A stretch of 64,000 nt of DNA, taken from Saccharothrix sp. NRRL B-16348 (GTDB lineage: Bacteria; Actinomycetota; Actinomycetes; Mycobacteriales; Pseudonocardiaceae). Under the pieces are notes generated by a model. It made no database searches. It saw only the letters and a list, made by a program, of their open reading frames with translations, and had not been told where the DNA came from. The stretch spans positions 1 through 64,000 of the forward strand of contig NZ_LGED01000235.1 of the NCBI RefSeq assembly GCF_001280085.1, written 5' to 3'. A program made the position numbers and the translations under genes. Below are positions 59,512 to 64,000 of the stretch, in pieces (position 1 is the stretch's first letter; each line of letters starts with the position of its first letter).

Positions 59512-59772
59512 GGGGCTTCCTCCACGCTGAACAGCGACCTGCTCTGTCCCTCGCACTATCGGGAAGTCCTCCCTCCCACCGCACCGGCAGGAGCCGCGCA
59601 CCGCCCGAACGAACATGATCATTGCCCGATCGCACGCGTCCACGGCGCCGACGCGCATGACCCGCGGCGAGGTGCGGGCGGCGAGGTGCGGGCGGCGAGG
59701 AAGCTCTTTTGCGGACACAAACCGTCCGACCTTCGCTACGTTGGGCGATCCGATGGCCTTGAGGGAGAGCCT
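59512..59772. promoter_or_regulatory. divergent gap between PKS and NACHT genes
   Basis: This 261-bp gap must hold promoters for both genes; no convincing -35/-10 pair was found. It contains 2.6 copies of a 14-bp direct repeat (gcggcgaggtgcgg at 59664-59677 and 59678-59691, then nine bases of a third). Ribosome binding sites of both genes are clear at its ends. Confidence 0.5.
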
Positions 59773-62133
59773 GTGATCACTCCGCCCGTGAACGCGCAGC
59801 GCCACGTGGACGACCGCGAAGACCGGTTCGGCGCGTTGCTGCGCCAGTTCCGCCGGGAAGCCGGGTTGACCCAGGACGAGCTGGCCGCGCGGTCGGGGAT
59901 CGCGGTGCGCACCATCCGGCGGTTCGAGACCGAGGCACGCGCCAACCCGCAGCTGAGCACGGTGCGGCAGCTGGCGAAAGCGCTCGACCTGCCCCCGGCG
60001 GACCACGCGAACCTGCTGGCCACGGTGGCCCAGCCCGGCACGCCACCCACCGGGCCGTCCACAGCGGACTCCCCCGCGCCGCCCGTCGAACCGCCGGTCG
60101 TCGAGCCCGACCCGGGGCGCTACGTGACGGCGAACGAGCGCGAGCTGATCGAAGCGGCCGACGAGCTCGCCGACGTCGTGCGGGCCCGGTGGCAGCAGGA
60201 GGAGAGCCGGCGCCGGATCCACGACCCCGGCCCGTTGCCGCTGCGCTGGCGCTCGGCCGGCGCGGAGCTGACCGACCCCGACGCGCCGACCGACCTCGCC
60301 GGCGCGCTCGACGGGATCGTGGCCTGCTACCGACGCGTGCCGTCCGGGCGGCTCGTCGTGCTCGGCCAGGCGGGCGCCGGCAAGAGCATGCTCGCCGTGC
60401 GGCTCGTCCTGGACCTGCTCAACCCGTCGACCGCGGCCGGCGCGGTCCCGGTCGTCATCGGCCTCAGCTCGTGGCACCCGGACAAGACGTCCTTCCACGA
60501 GTGGCTGGTCACCCAGCTGACCCGGCACTACCCCGGCCTCGCCCGGCCGAGCCGCAGCGGCTCGACGCTCGCCGACCGGCTGATCGAGAACGGTCGGATC
60601 CTCCCGGTGCTCGACGGCTTCGACGAGATCGCCGACGGGCTGCACCGGTCGGCCCTCGTCGCCCTCAACCAGATCACCCTGCCGCTCGTGCTGACCAGCC
60701 GGCCCGACGAGTACCGGGACGCGGTCACGGGCGCCCGTGCCCTGCGCGGCGCGGCGGCGGTCGAGTTGGCCGACCTCACCGTCGCGGACCTCGCCGGCTA
60801 CCTGCCGCGCACCGCGCGCCGGAACGCGGGCGACGTCGCGACGGTGTGGGACCCGGTGCTGCGTGAACTGGCCGAGCAGCCGGACCACCCGCTGGCCGTC
60901 GCGCTCACCACCCCGCTCATGGTCGGCCTCGTCCGCGCCAACTACAGCGACACGACCGGCCGTGACCCGGCCGAACTGCTGGACGCCGAGAGGTTCCCCA
61001 CCGTGGAGGGGATCTCCGACCACCTGCTGGCCGGCTTCGTGCCGACCGCGTACCGGCGCCAGCCGCTCGATCGCGCCGTGGGCCTCGACCAGCGCTGGTC
61101 GGTCGAGGAGGCCACGCGCTGGCTGCGGTTCCTCGCCACGCACCTGAACAGGCGGCACACCACCGACCTCGCCTGGTGGGAGTTCGGCACCGCGCTGCGC
61201 CCCCGGTCGCGGACCCTGGTGCTCGGCCTGTTCGCGGGCGTCATGGCCGCCGTGGTCGACTGGCTGGTGGAAGGTGTCGCGGGCATCTTCGGGGTGCGGA
61301 TCGGCTCCAGCCCGTGGTTGCTCTCGGGGCTGCTGATCGGTTTCCTCGGCGCGGTGCTCATGGTGATCAGCTACGGGGTGACGGTCGGCCGCCAGGTGCC
61401 GACGCCGTTGTACCTCCGGATCAGCGTGTGGGGCGGTCGACGGCGGTTGAGCGCGGAGACGAGACGCCGGCTGCGGCTGGGCATCCTGTGCGGGTTCGTG
61501 TTCGGCGTCTGCCTCGGCACGGCACACCGGGCGCTCGACGTGGTGACGTCCCGGTCCACGTCCGCGCTCGGGTTCTGGGTGTTCGACGCGATGATGTTCG
61601 GGATCGTCTACGCGGTCGGGGTCGCGTTCGTGTTCTGGATCCTCGGCCTGATCGAGACCCCGGTGGACCTCACCTCGGCGAGCAGGCCCGCGGACCTGAT
61701 CCGGGCCAACCGCGCGCTGCTGGCCGGACCGGCGCTCGTGCTCGCGCCGCTGTTCGCCGGTTTCATCGTGGCCGTGCCCGAATTGTTGACGGCGCTCGAC
61801 GTCGGTCGCCCGTTCGGCATCGAGCTGGACTGGGAGCCGTCACTGGTCGTGGCGGCCGGCTTGGTCAGCGCGATCGCCGGCGGCGCCGGTTACGTGCTCG
61901 GCATGACCCCGTGGGGCCAGTGGCTGGTGTTCGCCCGGGTCTGGCTGCCGCTCACCGGCCGACTGCCCTGGGCGGTGGTGGCGTTCCTCGAGGACGCGTG
62001 CCGGCGCGGCGTACTGCGCCAGTCCGGGCCGTACTACCAGTTCCGGCACGCCCGCCTGCAAGCCCACCTCGCCGCCGCGGACGTCACCGACCGGAACGTC
62101 CGGGGGGCACCGGCAGGTCAAGAGGGCCGTTGA
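59773..62133 (+). CDS. XRE-NACHT membrane protein
   Basis: About 786 residues. An XRE/Cro-type helix-turn-helix is at about 19-80 (L-T-Q-D-E-L-A-A-R-S-G-I-A-V-R-T-I-R-R-F-E). After a Pro-rich linker comes a NACHT-type STAND NTPase with Walker A G-Q-A-G-A-G-K-S at about 198-205 and Walker B I-L-P-V-L-D-G-F-D-E-I at about 276-286. From about residue 480 there are several transmembrane helices, then a final soluble segment Y-Y-Q-F-R-H-A-R-L-Q. STAND proteins are signal-triggered switches; bacterial NACHT proteins include phage-defence factors. This one could instead regulate the divergent PKS gene. The GTG start follows gggag at five bases. Its 3' end overlaps the convergent gene by 50 bp. Confidence 0.85.
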   Translation: MITPPVNAQRHVDDREDRFGALLRQFRREAGLTQDELAARSGIAVRTIRRFETEARANPQLSTVRQLAKALDLPPADHANLLATVAQPGTPPTGPSTADSPAPPVEPPVVEPDPGRYVTANERELIEAADELADVVRARWQQEESRRRIHDPGPLPLRWRSAGAELTDPDAPTDLAGALDGIVACYRRVPSGRLVVLGQAGAGKSMLAVRLVLDLLNPSTAAGAVPVVIGLSSWHPDKTSFHEWLVTQLTRHYPGLARPSRSGSTLADRLIENGRILPVLDGFDEIADGLHRSALVALNQITLPLVLTSRPDEYRDAVTGARALRGAAAVELADLTVADLAGYLPRTARRNAGDVATVWDPVLRELAEQPDHPLAVALTTPLMVGLVRANYSDTTGRDPAELLDAERFPTVEGISDHLLAGFVPTAYRRQPLDRAVGLDQRWSVEEATRWLRFLATHLNRRHTTDLAWWEFGTALRPRSRTLVLGLFAGVMAAVVDWLVEGVAGIFGVRIGSSPWLLSGLLIGFLGAVLMVISYGVTVGRQVPTPLYLRISVWGGRRRLSAETRRRLRLGILCGFVFGVCLGTAHRALDVVTSRSTSALGFWVFDAMMFGIVYAVGVAFVFWILGLIETPVDLTSASRPADLIRANRALLAGPALVLAPLFAGFIVAVPELLTALDVGRPFGIELDWEPSLVVAAGLVSAIAGGAGYVLGMTPWGQWLVFARVWLPLTGRLPWAVVAFLEDACRRGVLRQSGPYYQFRHARLQAHLAAADVTDRNVRGAPAGQEGR

Positions 62134-62785
62134 CCGGGAGCGCGCTGTCGTAGTGCTTGATCGACGACGACCCGCGCATGGTGAACTCCTTCGCCAACCC
62201 CGCCGTGTGCAGACCGCCCAACTCGCGGTCGGTGAACGTCATCCCGGCGATCGTGGTCGCCTTGTCCCCGTCCCAGTTGTAGCGGTCGTACAGGTGGCTC
62301 TGGCAGTCGAGGGTGATGCGGGGCACCGCGCCCTCCGGGTTCGGGCGGTGCACCGTGACCACCCCGCTCACCGACGCGTGCACCGCGCCGATCGCCAGGA
62401 ACCAGTCCGGGTTGGTGCACTTGTACCCGTGCCAGTCCGACTGGAACGGGACCGGTTGGTCGTAGCCGGCACGCGCGGCCACGTCACCGGCGATCCGCTG
62501 GAGCACAGCGGTGACGATGCGGTCGATGTACGCCTTCAGCCCGGGCTCTTCACCGGCGATCCGGTCCGGGTCGAGCGTCAGGTCCTCACCGGTGTTGCTC
62601 AGGTAGTGGGACAGGTGACGGCTGGCGTTGTGCAGCCCCGCGGCGGCCGCGGCGACTTTCATCTTCACCGCGGTGTCCAGGAAGATCAAGTCGTCGCCGC
62701 GGCTGTACAGCGGCTGCGAACCGTGCGGACCCTGCCCGGGATCCACCGGTGGAGGTGGTGGCATCCCGGGGATTTGCGGCGCCAT
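62084..62785 (-). CDS. hypothetical protein downstream of the ESX-type gene
   Basis: A 233-residue protein: a Pro/Gly-rich opening (P-G-M-P-P-P-P-P), a helical segment rich in Ala and His (L-H-N-A-S-R-H-L-S-H-Y-L), then a beta-rich half with W-H-G-Y-K-C-T-N-P-D-W and D-C-Q-S-H-L-Y-D-R-Y-N-W-D-G-D-K. I do not recognise the family. It starts 52 bp after the WXG-type protein gene on the same strand, with a clear aaggggg ribosome binding site, so the pair is likely one operon. A toxin or enzymatic effector secreted with its partner is possible but not shown; the conserved His/Trp/Asp residues of the C-terminal half are the candidates. Confidence 0.75.
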   Translation of the reverse strand: MAPQIPGMPPPPPVDPGQGPHGSQPLYSRGDDLIFLDTAVKMKVAAAAAGLHNASRHLSHYLSNTGEDLTLDPDRIAGEEPGLKAYIDRIVTAVLQRIAGDVAARAGYDQPVPFQSDWHGYKCTNPDWFLAIGAVHASVSGVVTVHRPNPEGAVPRITLDCQSHLYDRYNWDGDKATTIAGMTFTDRELGGLHTAGLAKEFTMRGSSSIKHYDSALPVNGPLDLPVPPGRSGR

Positions 62786-62837
62786 GACGGGCCCCCTTCA
62801 TCACACTCGTGCGGCTTGCTCCGACCCTGTCCCCGAC

Positions 62838-63965
62838 TCACCTGACGAAGTCGATCCCCTCCTCCCACCAGGTGTTGTCGCCGAACCCGTATTTGCGCAC
62901 ACCCGGATCGGCCGCGACCCGGTCCTCGATCCGGAAGTCGTCCTCGTCGAACGACGGCGGGGTGCGGCCCGGCGTGTACTCCAGCGCGCGGGAAATCGCC
63001 TCGACCACGGCGGTCATCGCGCTGTGCCTCGACTCCGCCGACTTCTTCAGGTCATCGGCCGCCGAGACGATCTCCGACCTCATCGCCTGGTCGATCGGTC
63101 GGTGGATGTACGGCACCCACGCGCCGAGCGGGAACGTGGCGCCGAAGTAGGTCATCGGCCGCAGGACGGCACTGGTCAGACCTACCGCCTGGTTGTACGC
63201 CAAGCGCTCCAGGCAGGCGCCGCCGCTCTCGACGACCTTCGCCGCGCGGTCGAGCACGTCGCCTCGCTCGGCGATCGACCGCCCGAGGGCGTCCGCGCTC
63301 GCCCCGAACGTCCGCGAAGCGTCCCCCGACCACGCGCTCCGCAACCACGTGCTGCCGTTGACGACGTTCTCCGAGGTGATGTGGTCGTTGGTCCCGAGGA
63401 GCCCGATCCGCTTGCCCACGGCTTGCAGCGCCTCCCAGTCCGCCACCAACCCGGCGAGGTGGTCCGCGGCGGGCTTGACGCCGATCGCCTCCTCGAACCG
63501 CTCGTCGTAGACCGCGATCTGGGCGATGGCGGCGTCGACCACCTGGCGGACGGTGCACGGGTTCTCCGGCACCTCCGGCAGGCGGGGCAGTTGCACACCG
63601 CCGAACCGGCTGACGCCACGCGCGGCCGGGGACGAGCCGGCTGCCGAGCCGCCGAGGACGTCGGAGCCCACCGCCGAGATCGCCTTCGCCGACAGGTCGT
63701 CGGTCGACTGGTACGTCGTCCCGGCCGAGGCGACGTTCGCGCCGAGGTGGCCGATGGTGGTGAGGTCGGTTCGCTGGGCCGCGGACACCGCTGCCCGGAA
63801 GTTGTCGAACGACGGTGCCAGCGTGGCCATGAGCCCGGTCGATCCCGGGGGAAGGCGCACCGCCGCCAGCAGGCGCGCGGCGTTCGCCGAGAAGTTCGTG
63901 CCGAAGTCTTGGAGATCCAACTCGAATCCCGCGAGAGCGGCCGGGTCAACCGTGAAGTCGTCCAT
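62838..63965 (-). CDS. ESX/WXG100-type secreted protein
   Basis: A 375-residue, almost entirely helical protein. Residues 1-95 resemble an EspC-like type VII secretion target (helix, A-A-R-L-L-A-A-V, helix, L-G-A-N-V-A-S-A-G-T-T-Y-Q). A second unit at about 165-255 has the WXG hairpin form: W-E-A-L in the first helix and S-A-W-S-G-D-A-S-R-T-F at the turn. The C-terminal part is helical and ends with W-W-E-E-G. Such fusions are typical of type VII secreted proteins that carry or chaperone an effector. The ATG has an ideal ggagg site. The downstream gene is its probable partner. No ESX secretion machinery gene is in the window. Confidence 0.8.
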   Translation of the reverse strand: MDDFTVDPAALAGFELDLQDFGTNFSANAARLLAAVRLPPGSTGLMATLAPSFDNFRAAVSAAQRTDLTTIGHLGANVASAGTTYQSTDDLSAKAISAVGSDVLGGSAAGSSPAARGVSRFGGVQLPRLPEVPENPCTVRQVVDAAIAQIAVYDERFEEAIGVKPAADHLAGLVADWEALQAVGKRIGLLGTNDHITSENVVNGSTWLRSAWSGDASRTFGASADALGRSIAERGDVLDRAAKVVESGGACLERLAYNQAVGLTSAVLRPMTYFGATFPLGAWVPYIHRPIDQAMRSEIVSAADDLKKSAESRHSAMTAVVEAISRALEYTPGRTPPSFDEDDFRIEDRVAADPGVRKYGFGDNTWWEEGIDFVR

Positions 63966-64000
63966 GATGCCTCCGCGCCGGAGCGGGCTACCGGTCCGGC

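Noticed and set aside
59512..61527. A 672-codon upstream extension of the PKS frame
   Set aside because: It is antisense to the NACHT gene and Arg/His-rich; the ATG at 59511 has an ideal ribosome binding site and leads straight into the KS domain.

Overview
The window is high-GC actinobacterial DNA with GTG starts, leaderless genes and 4-bp ATGA/GTGA overlaps. The family mix (DUF6292, DUF4383, WXG/ESX proteins, single-copy XRE-NACHT) points to Pseudonocardiales, perhaps Saccharothrix, Actinosynnema or Lentzea; the genus is an inference, not read from a marker gene. No rRNA, tRNA, CRISPR array or transposase gene was seen.

Layout. 0.3-9.5 kb is housekeeping: a reverse-strand FN3/propeller protein-MoxR-DUF58 operon, a MarR/YceI pair sharing an operator-promoter, an RsbW-like protein, a drug/metabolite exporter, a small alarmone synthetase and a DUF1348 protein. 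Two unexplained repeats lie here: an imperfect 136-bp palindrome at 4859-4994 and a strict 22-bp tandem array at 8883-9014. 10.1-39.3 kb is a compact five-gene non-ribosomal peptide operon: a penicillin-binding-protein-type serine hydrolase, two NRPSs of 2615 and 6224 residues, an MFS exporter and an MbtH protein, closed by a strong hairpin. 39.4-51 kb is mixed accessory and housekeeping genes: ChrA, a methyltransferase, LysR/SDR, a phosphoesterase, a glycosyltransferase, MarR/EamA and an S9 peptidase. It contains a nested 130-bp palindrome at 45906-46035. 51-62 kb is a second biosynthetic locus: one fully reducing type I PKS module fused to a C-terminal alpha/beta hydrolase, translationally coupled to a Baeyer-Villiger-type monooxygenase, and divergent from an XRE-NACHT membrane protein. 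The right edge holds an ESX/WXG-type protein and its partner.

How the NRPS genes work together. Domain order is A-T / C-(A remnant)-T-E / C-A-T on the first protein, then C-A-T-E / C-A-T / C-A-T-E / C-A-T / C-A-T-E on the second. E domains sit in modules 2, 4, 6 and 8 and there is no thioesterase. The chain therefore ends in a D-residue with no cis release domain, and the operon's first gene encodes the kind of trans-acting PBP-type cyclase (SurE family) that releases such chains head to tail. The simplest prediction is a cyclic octapeptide of strictly alternating L/D configuration. Module 2 is the anomaly: its adenylation domain is reduced to about 85 decayed residues, while its C, T and E domains look intact, so it must be charged in trans or skipped. 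This TE-less, alternating-chirality assembly line with an A-less second module is the best candidate for an undescribed system in the window.
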